In this document: piece after piece, positions 43,461 through 51,776 of the stretch
How positions within the stretch are numbered: the stretch's first letter is position 1
Layout: each line of letters begins with the position of its first letter
Origin: DATBLQ01 sp036555325
Lineage (GTDB): Bacteria; Pseudomonadota; Alphaproteobacteria; Rhizobiales; Aestuariivirgaceae
DNA length: 64,000 bases
Assembly: GCA_036555325.1 (NCBI GenBank)
Contig: DATBLQ010000018.1
Location: forward strand, 62,001 to 126,000
Reading direction: 5' to 3'
Notes under the pieces: generated by a model
What the model was told of the DNA's origin: nothing
The model's input: the letters and a program-made list of their open reading frames with translations, nothing else
Database searches by the model: none
Position numbers and translations under genes: made by a program

Positions 43461-44680
43461 TCCGCCGCCTTGCGGGTTGATTGAAGCCGCTGGGCAAATT
43501 TGTCCATGAGACGGGATGCAACCTCTTCCTTGCTCAAGATGTCCCAGCTCTCCACTTGATCGCCTGAAATAACGTGCACGCGGTTTCTGTCGCCGCCCAT
43601 GACCCCCGACTTGGCGCTGACATCGTTCGCTATGATGATATCGGCACTCTTTCTCTTCAGCTTGGTTTTTCCGTTCTCAATAACATTCTCTGTTTCTGCC
43701 GCAAAGCCGACCAGCAGCCTGGGCCGCCATTTGTGTCTTGCAATGCCGGCCAGAATGTCGGGGTTTTCGGTCAGCGCAAGCGAGGGAACTCCTGATGCTC
43801 CAGTCTTTTTGATCTTCTCGCTGCTGACGTTCGATATCCGCCAGTCCGCCACCGCGGCAGCGAAAATTCCGATGTCGGCCGGCAGCTCCCGCTCGCATGC
43901 CTTGAGCATCTCCTCGGCGGTCTCCACAGCAACAACACGCACCCCCGGCGGCGCCGGAAGGTTTGTCGGTCCGGAAATGAGGACCGTCTTCGCTCCCCGC
44001 GCCGCCGCCGCTTTTGCCAGCGCGTAGCCTTGACGGCCAGACGACCGATTGGCGATATAACGGATAGGGTCGATCGGCTCAAACGTCGGACCGGCGGTGA
44101 CAATGACCTTGCAGTCTTTCAGCCGATCCTTCTCGCCGGTATCGAGCAGGCCGCTGATCGCTTTCAAGATCTCCTGTGGCTCGGCCATGCGACCCGGCCC
44201 GAATTCCCCACAGGCCATATCTCCCTCGTTTGGGCCGACGATCGCAATGTCGGATTGGCGCAAGATTCCAAGATTGCGCTGTGTAGCGGGGTGTTGCCAC
44301 ATGCGAACGTTCATTGCCGGCGCGATCAGCACCGGCTTGTCGGTGGCAAGCAGTGCCGTCGTTGCGAGATCGTCTGCCAAACCTGCCGCCATCTTCGCCA
44401 TGATATCTGCGCTTGCAGGTGCAACTACAATAAGATCGGCTGAGCGCGACAACTCGATATGGCCGATCTCCGATTCGTCAGTAAGGCTGAACAGGTCGGT
44501 GAATACTCTGTCCTGAGTGAGGCTGGAAACCGCCAAGGGCGTGACGAACTGTGTGCCCGCCCGGGTCAGGATACCCCTCACGCTTGCCCCCTCTTCTCGG
44601 AGCCGGCGGATGAGCTCCAGGCTCTTATAGGCCGCAATACCACCAGCGATGATCAGCAGAATTCGTTTGCCGTGCAACAT
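43457..44680 (-). CDS. coaBC: Bifunctional phosphopantothenoylcysteine decarboxylase/synthetase
   Basis: CoaBC performs two consecutive steps of coenzyme A synthesis. In the 407-residue protein the N-terminal flavin-dependent decarboxylase has the PAMNVRMW motif and CGEFGPGRM substrate flap. The C-terminal CTP-dependent synthetase begins near residue 190 with GPTFEPIDPIRYIANRSSG. Both halves look intact. Confidence 0.95.
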   Translation of the reverse strand: MLHGKRILLIIAGGIAAYKSLELIRRLREEGASVRGILTRAGTQFVTPLAVSSLTQDRVFTDLFSLTDESEIGHIELSRSADLIVVAPASADIMAKMAAGLADDLATTALLATDKPVLIAPAMNVRMWQHPATQRNLGILRQSDIAIVGPNEGDMACGEFGPGRMAEPQEILKAISGLLDTGEKDRLKDCKVIVTAGPTFEPIDPIRYIANRSSGRQGYALAKAAAARGAKTVLISGPTNLPAPPGVRVVAVETAEEMLKACERELPADIGIFAAAVADWRISNVSSEKIKKTGASGVPSLALTENPDILAGIARHKWRPRLLVGFAAETENVIENGKTKLKRKSADIIIANDVSAKSGVMGGDRNRVHVISGDQVESWDILSKEEVASRLMDKFAQRLQSTRKAAE

Positions 44681-44755
44681 CCATTCGACTTTCCACGTTT
44701 CAGCTCATTATCGCATCTTTTGACAAGGCGCCCAAACCCTCCTCGTCGAAAATGG

Positions 44756-46324
44756 TTACAAAATCTGCGAAAGCGCCAGAATCGCCAGCGCCGCCGCCCC
44801 GATCCACAAGGCAATTCTTGTCCTGCGGCTTTCCCTCATTTGAGCTCTCGACAGCGCCTCGGTGGTTTGGGTATCGAGTTTGAGACCGCCGGCTTGTGCC
44901 ATGTCCGACAGCATATGTGTCGCCCTCTGCGCTTCCGACAATACCTCCGGAAATGTGGTCAGAAGCCGCCCGAGCGACATCGCGCCCTCCGCGGCGTCTT
45001 CCAGTCTGCCCTGGGGGCCAAGTTTCGTCTCGATCCACTCCCTGACAACGGGTTCTGCCACGGCCCACATGTTGAGTTTAGGATTGAGCGAGCGCGCCAC
45101 CCCTTCAACCACCACCATTGTTTTTTGCAGCAGCAGCAACTGCGGCTGCGTCTCCATGTTGAACTGTCCTGTCACCTGGAACAACTGTGTCAGCAGCCTG
45201 CCCATCGAGATATCTTCCGCTGTCTTGTCCATCAGGGGTTCACCGATCGCCCTCAGCGCCTGAGCGAATATGGCGCGATCCTGGTTTTCCGGCACATATC
45301 CGGCGTCGAAGTGAACCTCCGATACGCGCGTATAGTCGCGGGTAATGAATCCGAAAAGAATTTCTGCCAGGAAGCGGCGGTCCTTGCGCGACAATCGGCC
45401 CATGATGCCGAAATCGACCGCCACCAACCGCCCCTGGGAATCGACGAATAAGTTGCCGGGATGCATATCGGCATGGAAGAAACCATCTCGGATTGCATGT
45501 CTGAGAAAAGATTGAATCAACGTTTCGGCGAGCCGTTCCGGATCGTGGCCCGCTCGTTGAAGCGCTTCCTTGTCTCCTAAGGGAATGCCTTCGATCCAGT
45601 CTGTTGTCAGCACCCTTTGCGCAGTGCGTGCCCAGTCGACGATCGGAACTCGGAAACCCGCATCATTCTTAACATTCTCCCCCATCTCGGCAATGGCTGC
45701 TGCTTCCATCCGCAAGTCCATCTCAAGGCTTACCGAACGGGCCAGCGTGTAAACCGCATCGACCGGCTTCAAGCGCCGCGACGGTTTGTGCCAACGCTCC
45801 AGGATATTCGCCGCAAACAGGAAGCTTTCAAGATCGTTCCCGAATAGCCTCTCAATTCCCGGCCTGAGGATTTTTACAGCTACATCCCGGCCATCGCTGC
45901 TGAGCGCTCTGTGGACTTGTGCAATTGATGCCGCTGCCACCGGTTCTTCAATTCGCGCAAACAACACCCTGGGCTCAACCCCGAATGCTTTGCTTATCTC
46001 TTTAAGAGCCTCCTCCTGCGAAAATGGTTTCAACTTGTCCTGAAGCATTGTGAGATCGCGGGCCCGCTCATCTCCCACGATATCCGAGCGAGTCGCCAGG
46101 AATTGCCCGAGTTTGATATAGCTCGGCCCGAGCGTTACCAGGGCGGCGGCCAGCGGATTGGAGTTTGCCGCATCGATACGTGTCCTTAGCCTGGCTATCC
46201 TGAGCAGAATGCGTGCTGGAAATGAAAGTTCTGCCTGCTGCACCGCGGGCAACAAGGCACCGTAGGCCGCAAGCGTTCGCCCCGCCTTGGAGAGACGCCA
46301 GATATTCAGCAAAGCATTAGACAT
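44756..46324 (-). CDS. ubiB: UbiB-family ubiquinone biosynthesis ATPase
   Basis: UbiB is an atypical kinase-like protein required for ubiquinone synthesis, probably extracting lipid intermediates from the membrane. The 522-residue protein has the KxGQ motif (YIKLGQFLATRSDI), the alanine-rich ASIAQVHRA loop, and the HADMHPGNLFV and VDFGIMGRL catalytic segments. One or two hydrophobic helices form the C-terminus. Its ATG overlaps the ubiE stop (TGATG). Confidence 0.94.
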   Translation of the reverse strand: MSNALLNIWRLSKAGRTLAAYGALLPAVQQAELSFPARILLRIARLRTRIDAANSNPLAAALVTLGPSYIKLGQFLATRSDIVGDERARDLTMLQDKLKPFSQEEALKEISKAFGVEPRVLFARIEEPVAAASIAQVHRALSSDGRDVAVKILRPGIERLFGNDLESFLFAANILERWHKPSRRLKPVDAVYTLARSVSLEMDLRMEAAAIAEMGENVKNDAGFRVPIVDWARTAQRVLTTDWIEGIPLGDKEALQRAGHDPERLAETLIQSFLRHAIRDGFFHADMHPGNLFVDSQGRLVAVDFGIMGRLSRKDRRFLAEILFGFITRDYTRVSEVHFDAGYVPENQDRAIFAQALRAIGEPLMDKTAEDISMGRLLTQLFQVTGQFNMETQPQLLLLQKTMVVVEGVARSLNPKLNMWAVAEPVVREWIETKLGPQGRLEDAAEGAMSLGRLLTTFPEVLSEAQRATHMLSDMAQAGGLKLDTQTTEALSRAQMRESRRTRIALWIGAAALAILALSQIL

Positions 46325-47112
46325 CAAAGCCGCCAGGCCGAATGAATCGCGACTATTCCCCCCGCCAGGTTTCGATACTTGACGCTTTCGAATCCGGCCT
46401 CTTCGATCATCGATGTTAGAGTCTCCTGATCGGGAAAGGTTCTGATGCTTTCAACTAGGTATCGATAGGGTTGCCCTTCGCCTGTGACAACCTTCCCCAT
46501 CGCCGGTATTACGGTGAACGAATAGGCGTCGTAGAGCTGGCGGAAGCCGGGCAAATGGAGGCGCGAAAATTCAAGGCACAGGAAACGCCCGCCGGGCTTC
46601 AGCACGCGGTAGGCTTCCTTCAGCGCCCGCTCAAGGTGCGTCAAATTGCGAATGCCGAACGCAATCGTATAGGCGTCGAACCGACGGTCGGCAAAGGGAA
46701 GTTTCTCCGCATCGGTGACCACGAACTCTAATCGCTGCCCCACGCCCTCCGCCTTGGCCCGCCGCATGCCTTCTGCTGCCATCGCCGGAGAAACGTCGGC
46801 AATTGTCACTTTCGTAGCGCTGCCCGCCAGTTTGAGAATGCGCAGGGCGATATCGCCGGTGCCACCCGCCACATCAACCACCTCGAATGGTCGGTCATTT
46901 CGGGGCGGATTGAGCCATGTCACAAGATCGTCCTTCCAGAGCCGATGCATTCCCCCCGACATCAGATCGTTCATCTGGTCATAGTGCGAGGCCACCTTTG
47001 CAAACACATCGTTGATCAACTTTTGCTTGGCTTCGGCAGCAACCGTGTGAAAACCGAACGGGGCACTGTCCGGACTGGTTTTTTTCTCGCTCATTGCCGC
47101 CGGACCATACAT
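46324..47112 (-). CDS. ubiE: Ubiquinone/menaquinone C-methyltransferase
   Basis: UbiE adds the C-methyl group to the quinone ring using SAM. The protein (262 residues from ATG 47112, or 256 from ATG 47094) shows the SAM-binding VDVAGGTGDIALRI and the family segments FGIRNLTHLERALKEAYRVL and FLCLEFSRL. GGAAGGGC precedes the upstream ATG, which I prefer. It is divergent from mutM, whose start lies 74 bases away. Confidence 0.95.
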   Translation of the reverse strand: MYGPAAMSEKKTSPDSAPFGFHTVAAEAKQKLINDVFAKVASHYDQMNDLMSGGMHRLWKDDLVTWLNPPRNDRPFEVVDVAGGTGDIALRILKLAGSATKVTIADVSPAMAAEGMRRAKAEGVGQRLEFVVTDAEKLPFADRRFDAYTIAFGIRNLTHLERALKEAYRVLKPGGRFLCLEFSRLHLPGFRQLYDAYSFTVIPAMGKVVTGEGQPYRYLVESIRTFPDQETLTSMIEEAGFESVKYRNLAGGIVAIHSAWRL

Positions 47113-47186
47113 TATGCCCTTCCCGCTGGCTATGCTTGCGGTTAGCTCTGGTCAATGCGTTAACCATCTTCGAACGTGGAAAGAGA

Positions 47187-48080
47187 ATGCCCGAACTACC
47201 CGAAGTCGAAGTCGTATGTCGCGGGCTCAAGCGCACCATGTCCGGCCGGGCCATTGCCGAAGTGAGGCTGAAGCGTGGCGATCTTCGTTTTCCGTTCCCT
47301 GCGGGCTTCGCCGATCGCCTGATCGGGAGAAAGGTGAAAAGCGTCAAGCGCCGCGCCAAATATATTGTCGTATCCCTAAGCGATGACACGAGCTTGCTCA
47401 TGCATCTTGGCATGTCTGGTCACTTCACGGTTTTCCGACCTGGCGGCTCGCGGGGTGAATTCAGCGACTTGCATCTTACTCAGACTAACAGCCGCCCCGG
47501 CACCGGTCCCCACGACCATGTCGCCTTCGTGCTCGATGACAAGACTGAGATCGTATACACCGACCCGCGCCGCTTTGGTCTGATGGACTTGCTCCCGAGC
47601 CGAACTCTCTTGTCCCATCGCCTGATCAGGCCTCTCGGCGTCGAGCCTCTAAGCAGTGAACTTAACACCCACTATCTCGCCACGGTCTTCGCAACCAAAA
47701 AAGCACCCCTGAAATCGGTGCTCGTCGATCAGCGGTTGATCGCCGGCCTTGGCAACATCTACGCATGCGAAGCACTTTTCCGTGCCCGCCTGTCGCCGCA
47801 TCGCAAGGCTGGAACGCTGGTTAAGGGCAGGCGGTCCGATGCGCGGCTCAGGAAGCTGGTGCATGCCATACGTGCAGTCCTGAACGATGCGATTGAATCG
47901 GGAGGCTCCACAATACGCGACTATGCGCGCGCTGATGGTTCTTCAGGTGCCTATCAGCAGCGATTCTGGGTTTATGGACGGGTCGGCAAGCCATGCCGCA
48001 GACGCGGCTGCGGCGGAACGGTTAGGCGTCTTGTTCAATCGGGACGCTCGACCTTTTTCTGCCCGACCTGTCAACGTTGA
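47187..48080 (+). CDS. mutM: Formamidopyrimidine-DNA glycosylase
   Basis: MutM (Fpg) removes 8-oxoguanine and opened purines. The N-terminal PELPEVE sets the start: Pro2 becomes the catalytic amine after Met removal, so the ATG at 47187 is required. The 297-residue protein keeps the lysine loop and a C-terminal zinc finger with four cysteines (CRRRGC and FFCPTC). A TTAACCAT sequence (possible CtrA half-site) lies about 25 bases before the start. Confidence 0.97.
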   Translation: MPELPEVEVVCRGLKRTMSGRAIAEVRLKRGDLRFPFPAGFADRLIGRKVKSVKRRAKYIVVSLSDDTSLLMHLGMSGHFTVFRPGGSRGEFSDLHLTQTNSRPGTGPHDHVAFVLDDKTEIVYTDPRRFGLMDLLPSRTLLSHRLIRPLGVEPLSSELNTHYLATVFATKKAPLKSVLVDQRLIAGLGNIYACEALFRARLSPHRKAGTLVKGRRSDARLRKLVHAIRAVLNDAIESGGSTIRDYARADGSSGAYQQRFWVYGRVGKPCRRRGCGGTVRRLVQSGRSTFFCPTCQR

Positions 48081-48102
48081 CGATGGATTGCCGCGCCGCT
48101 AT

Positions 48103-48155
48103 AAGCACCAGCCCTAGGCACCGGCCGTTGGTTCCTCGAGAAACTCCTGGTGCTT
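48103..48155 (+). promoter_or_regulatory. Inverted repeat in the rpsT leader
   Basis: AAGCACCAG (48103-48111) and CTGGTGCTT (48147-48155) are a perfect nine-base inverted repeat with a 35-base loop that itself contains the palindromes CCTAGG and CTCGAG. The second arm ends 25 bases before the rpsT ATG. S20 represses its own translation in E. coli; a leader structure with the same purpose is possible here. Confidence 0.45.
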
Positions 48156-48180
48156 GAATTTCATTGATAAGGACTAATTC

Positions 48181-48447
48181 ATGGCCAATACAAGCTCGGC
48201 AAAAAAAGCCACCCGTGTCGCTGCTCGCCGCAACAAGATCAATCAGGCGCGGCGTGCACGCATTAAAACTTTTGTACGCGCGGTTGAAGAAGCAATCGCA
48301 AAAGGCGACAAGAAGAGTGCCGAGGCTGCATTGCAGGCCGCACAGCCGGAGTTGGTACGCGCCGCCAATAGAAACGTGGTTCACAAGAATGCGGCATCGC
48401 GCAAAATATCGCGCCTATCGCATCGTATTAAGGTCATTAACGCCTAG
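48181..48447 (+). CDS. rpsT: 30S ribosomal protein S20
   Basis: S20 is a small basic helical protein that binds 16S rRNA early in assembly. The 88-residue product is rich in Lys, Arg and Ala, with ANTSSAKKATRVAARRN at the start and NVVHKNAASRKISRLSHRI near the end. AAGGAC precedes the ATG. Location just before dnaA is common in alphaproteobacteria. Confidence 0.96.
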   Translation: MANTSSAKKATRVAARRNKINQARRARIKTFVRAVEEAIAKGDKKSAEAALQAAQPELVRAANRNVVHKNAASRKISRLSHRIKVINA

Positions 48448-48503
48448 TTGCCTTGATCGCGCGGCACCATTTGCACCAATTTGCCCCGCCTAATGCTTTT
48501 TTT

Positions 48504-48525
48504 GTCAGTCCACTGACTCATTTTT
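48504..48525 (+). terminator. Possible rpsT terminator
   Basis: GTCAG and CTGAC form a five-pair stem with loop TCCA, followed after three bases by TTTTT, and preceded by a run of seven T. The stem is short and the T-run slightly offset, so this is a weak call. Confidence 0.3.
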
Positions 48526-48928
48526 CGCACAAAAATTTAAACAACATCAAATCGTTATGCGTTCTCTGAAGCCTTGGTCGCCTATTATGCCCTTAAGCGA
48601 ACCGGAAGCGTTGCTCGCGGCAGGCTTCGCAACTGCCTTGTTGCACAAAAACATCATCTGTAGCCACTTTGATTCTGCAAACTGAGTCAAAGGGTTGCTT
48701 TCTCATTGGAAAAAAAGCTTGCACGAGGTGTTGCATTATCGGTTGTCCGTGTACGGACGGAGCTTGATAAACGCTTTTCATGCCCGCCCCCTCTATGTAA
48801 CGTCATGCTCAATCCAAGCGGAAATGCGCGAAACGAGCCGCCTTGGAGTAGAATATTGCGCAGTTTGTGAGTGAGGGGTCAACAGCTTGAGGTACGGCGG
48901 CGGGTCAATCCACACATTTAGAGTTTGA

Positions 48929-48960
48929 GAACGCAAAGCATTTGCGGGGCTTTGGCGTTC
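48929..48960 (+). promoter_or_regulatory. Hairpin in the probable dnaA leader
   Basis: GAACGC-AAAGC (48929-48939) pairs with GCTTT-G-GCGTTC (48949-48960), eleven pairs with one bulged G and a nine-base loop. It is followed by the short inverted repeat ATTTC-T-GAAAT. No T-run follows, so a leader or processing structure is likelier than a terminator. It lies 118 bases before the dnaA ATG. Confidence 0.45.
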
Positions 48961-49077
48961 ATTTCTGAAATTTCCGAGTGTCCGTTTCGGATCTGTCGAT
49001 TCCGTATGGGCGCTCGCTTGTCCTGAACGACATCCGCTCTGCTGTAGATGAACAATAAATAAGAGGCACGATTTATC

Positions 49078-50505
49078 ATGACGGATGCGGGAAAGGACGA
49101 ACTCAAAACCAGCTGGACTAGAATAGCCAAACGCCTTCGGGCAGAGCTGGGAGATGATCTTTATTCAAGTTGGTTTGTCCGCATGGAAGCAGAGGATTGC
49201 CGTGATGGGCAACTCGCCGTATCGGTTCCAACGCGATTCTTGCGCAATTGGATTCAATCGCACTACTCCGATCGGCTTCTAAAGGTAGCGCAAAGCGAAT
49301 TAGGTCCGATAGATGCAGTAGCCATTAGTGTTAGAACCCGCGGGCTTCCCACCACCCAGGCCGATCTTGTCGGCCGCCATGTCGAGCCTGCCAGTACCGC
49401 CGAAATCGCTGTCAAGCCGGTCGAGACGAGCCAAGTCGAGAAGGTCCAGGGTGACCGTGGGTCGCCGCTGGATCAGGCCTGTACTTTCGAATCCTTCATC
49501 ATTGGCAAATCGAACGCCTTGGCCCACTCCGCTGCTATGCGGGTTGCCAATGCCGCCCCGGGCGCGATGGTGTCGTTCAACCCGCTGTTTATTCACTCCG
49601 CAGCTGGCCTTGGCAAGACCCACTTGCTCAATGCAATTGCTTGGCATGTTCGCAGTCTGCATCCGGAGCGCCGCGTCCTTTTCATCTCTGCAGAACGGTT
49701 CATGTACCATTTCATCAATGCCCTGCGCGCCCGCGATGTAATCAATTTCAAGGATTATTTTCAAGCCATCGATGTGCTCCTCATTGATGATTTTCAGTTC
49801 CTGCAGGGAAAATCAATGCAGCAGGAGTTCTGCCACACCTTCAATTCGCTCGTCGACAACAAGCGCCAGGTCATCATCGCTGCCGACGTTCCGCCCGTGC
49901 AGCTTGAAAGTATTGACCAGCGAATGCGCTCGAGGCTCACGGGCGGTCTGGTTGTGGATATCGAAGTTCCCGAACCCGAGCTTCGTTACCATATACTCGA
50001 AACTCGCCTGGAGACCGCCCGCCGCCGTGACCCGGTCCTGAGCATCAGCAGCGAGGTGTTGGAATATATCGCCAACAAGGTTACCGGCGGTGGACGTGAA
50101 TTGGAGGGTGCCTTGAACCGCATCATCGCTCATCAGCAGTTGACGCGCGCGCGCATGACGGTGGATTTGGCTGCCATGACACTCCGTGATTTGGCTCAGC
50201 CGAACGATATCACTCGCATTCGCATTGACGACATACTCAAGATCGTCGGCCGGCACTACAATGTCGCGCGCGCCGACCTCCTATCGCCGCGCCGCGCCCG
50301 CTCGATCGTTCGACCGCGTCAGGTCGGAATGTACCTTGCCAAGAAACTGACACCGCGTTCGCTTCCGGAAATCGGCCGCCGCTTCGGCGGGCGCGATCAC
50401 TCAACCGTGCTGCATGCCGTCCGCAAGATTGAGGAACTGATACTCACCGATGAGCAGCTCGCCCGTGAAGTGGCTTTGCTGATGCGTCTGATCGAGCAGC
50501 AGTAA
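49078..50505 (+). CDS. dnaA: Chromosomal replication initiator DnaA
   Basis: DnaA binds origin boxes, opens the duplex and loads helicase. The 475-residue protein has the N-terminal domain I (about 8-80), a variable linker, the AAA+ domain with Walker A AAGLGKTHLLNA (about 175-186) and Walker B VLLIDDFQFLQG, and the C-terminal box-binding domain with GGRDHSTVLHAVRKIE. AGAGG lies upstream of the ATG at a long 12-base spacing. dnaN follows after 121 bases. Confidence 0.97.
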   Translation: MTDAGKDELKTSWTRIAKRLRAELGDDLYSSWFVRMEAEDCRDGQLAVSVPTRFLRNWIQSHYSDRLLKVAQSELGPIDAVAISVRTRGLPTTQADLVGRHVEPASTAEIAVKPVETSQVEKVQGDRGSPLDQACTFESFIIGKSNALAHSAAMRVANAAPGAMVSFNPLFIHSAAGLGKTHLLNAIAWHVRSLHPERRVLFISAERFMYHFINALRARDVINFKDYFQAIDVLLIDDFQFLQGKSMQQEFCHTFNSLVDNKRQVIIAADVPPVQLESIDQRMRSRLTGGLVVDIEVPEPELRYHILETRLETARRRDPVLSISSEVLEYIANKVTGGGRELEGALNRIIAHQQLTRARMTVDLAAMTLRDLAQPNDITRIRIDDILKIVGRHYNVARADLLSPRRARSIVRPRQVGMYLAKKLTPRSLPEIGRRFGGRDHSTVLHAVRKIEELILTDEQLAREVALLMRLIEQQ

Positions 50506-50626
50506 TGGATTTGCATTATCCCGGCGGTTGCCTCGCTCTTGCCTTGTCGATTAATACGCGTCAAAGTCGTCTCCCCCAACCGGGGACCGCCTACCGGCGT
50601 TTGTGAGTTGCACAAGGGGCAAGTGT

Positions 50627-51745
50627 ATGCGCGTCACCATCGAACGCTCGGCTTTCCTGCGCTCGTTGAACCATGTCCAAAGCGTTGTTGAGCGACGCAA
50701 CACCATCCCGATTCTGTCAAACGTTCTTATTCATGCGGCCGATGGCGCCGTCCGGTTGACCGCCACCGATCTGGACATCGAGGTCGTTGAAACGGTAGCT
50801 GCAGAACTTTCCCGCGAGGGAGCCGCCACCGCCCCTGCGCACGTACTATACGATATCGTTCGGAAGCTTCCCGAAGGGTCTCAGCTTGCCATCGAACACG
50901 GTCCCGACGAAGGTCGGGTATCGGTGTTGTCCGGCCGGTCGCGTTTTTCCTTGGCAGCGTTGCCGCCGCAGGACTTTCCGGACCTTGCCGCCGGTGAGCT
51001 GAGCCACAAATTCACCATGCCCGCAGCGGACCTCAAGACACTGATCGAGAAAACGCGTTTTGCCATCTCGACTGAGGAAACCCGCTATTATCTCAATGGG
51101 ATATATCTTCATGATGTCGCTGTCGGCGGAACCGCGCACATTCGCGCGGTTGCAACCGATGGGCACCGCTTGGCTCAGGTGCAGTTCCCCTGTCCCGAAG
51201 GAGCGAAGGGCATGCCGGGTATCATAGTCCCGCGCAAGACAGTCCTTGAGCTTTCCAAGCTCATCGAAAGTGCCGAAGGCGATGTCGATGTTGCACTGTC
51301 CTCTTCCAAGATCCGGTTTGCGATCGATGGCCTGACCGTCACCTCCAAGTTGATCGATGGCACTTTCCCCGACTACGAAAGGGTCATTCCGCGCCACAAC
51401 GACAAGACATTGCAGGTAGACACCAAACTCTTTGTCCAGGCGGTTGATCGTGTATCGACTGTGTCGAGCGAGAAGGGCCGGGCCGTCAAGCTGCACGTTT
51501 CTGCCGACCGCATCTTGCTTACCGTCAACAATCCCGATGCAGGTTCTGCCGAAGATGAGTTGAGTGCCAGTTACAGTGCAGCTCCCCTGGATATCGGGTT
51601 CAATTCGCGGTATCTGCTGGACATCGTTGGCCAGTTCAAGGGCGACACGGCGAATTTCGACTTTGCCGATGCCGGATCCCCGACGATAATTCGCGACCCA
51701 GCCGACGGCTCTGCGCTCTATGTGCTGATGCCCATGCGCGTTTAG
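50627..51745 (+). CDS. dnaN: DNA polymerase III beta sliding clamp
   Basis: DnaN forms the ring that tethers polymerase III to DNA. The 372-residue protein has three clamp repeats; it starts MRVTIERSAFLRSLNHVQSV and ends with the typical YVLMPMRV. AAGGGGC precedes the ATG at 50627. The recF frame begins 31 bases after its stop. Confidence 0.97.
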   Translation: MRVTIERSAFLRSLNHVQSVVERRNTIPILSNVLIHAADGAVRLTATDLDIEVVETVAAELSREGAATAPAHVLYDIVRKLPEGSQLAIEHGPDEGRVSVLSGRSRFSLAALPPQDFPDLAAGELSHKFTMPAADLKTLIEKTRFAISTEETRYYLNGIYLHDVAVGGTAHIRAVATDGHRLAQVQFPCPEGAKGMPGIIVPRKTVLELSKLIESAEGDVDVALSSSKIRFAIDGLTVTSKLIDGTFPDYERVIPRHNDKTLQVDTKLFVQAVDRVSTVSSEKGRAVKLHVSADRILLTVNNPDAGSAEDELSASYSAAPLDIGFNSRYLLDIVGQFKGDTANFDFADAGSPTIIRDPADGSALYVLMPMRV

Positions 51746-51776
51746 CCCAAGGCTTGCACGAAAGGCAGTTGGGCCT

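Larger units (their letters stand above)
48448..49077. promoter_or_regulatory. 630-base dnaA upstream region
   Basis: This is the longest gene-free interval in the window. It contains a run of seven T (48497-48503) and a small hairpin GTCAG-TCCA-CTGAC with T5 (48504-48525), perhaps the rpsT end; four GANTC sites (48515, 48671, 48684, 48998), the CcrM methylation sequence, near chance frequency; the inverted repeat GTCCGT-GT-ACGGAC (48745-48758); and a long hairpin at 48929-48960. Weak DnaA-box-like words occur at 48523 (TTTCGCACA), 48639 (TGTTGCACA) and 48906 (CAATCCACA), none exact. It is at least the dnaA promoter and leader; I see no convincing replication origin. Confidence 0.55.

Noticed and set aside
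47160..47168. CtrA binding site before mutM
   Set aside because: Only one half-site (TTAACCAT) without a second TTAA at the proper spacing; too short to support a call.
48593..48781. 62-codon minus-strand frame in the dnaA upstream region
   Set aside because: No Shine-Dalgarno, no family resemblance and unconvincing composition; the region is better explained as regulatory.
48448..49077. Chromosomal origin oriC
   Set aside because: Only weak single DnaA-like words, no cluster of boxes and no clear AT-rich unwinding element; gene orientation also argues against it.
48918..49130. 70-codon minus-strand frame across the dnaA start
   Set aside because: It overlaps the dnaA coding start and the leader hairpin and has no recognisable motif.
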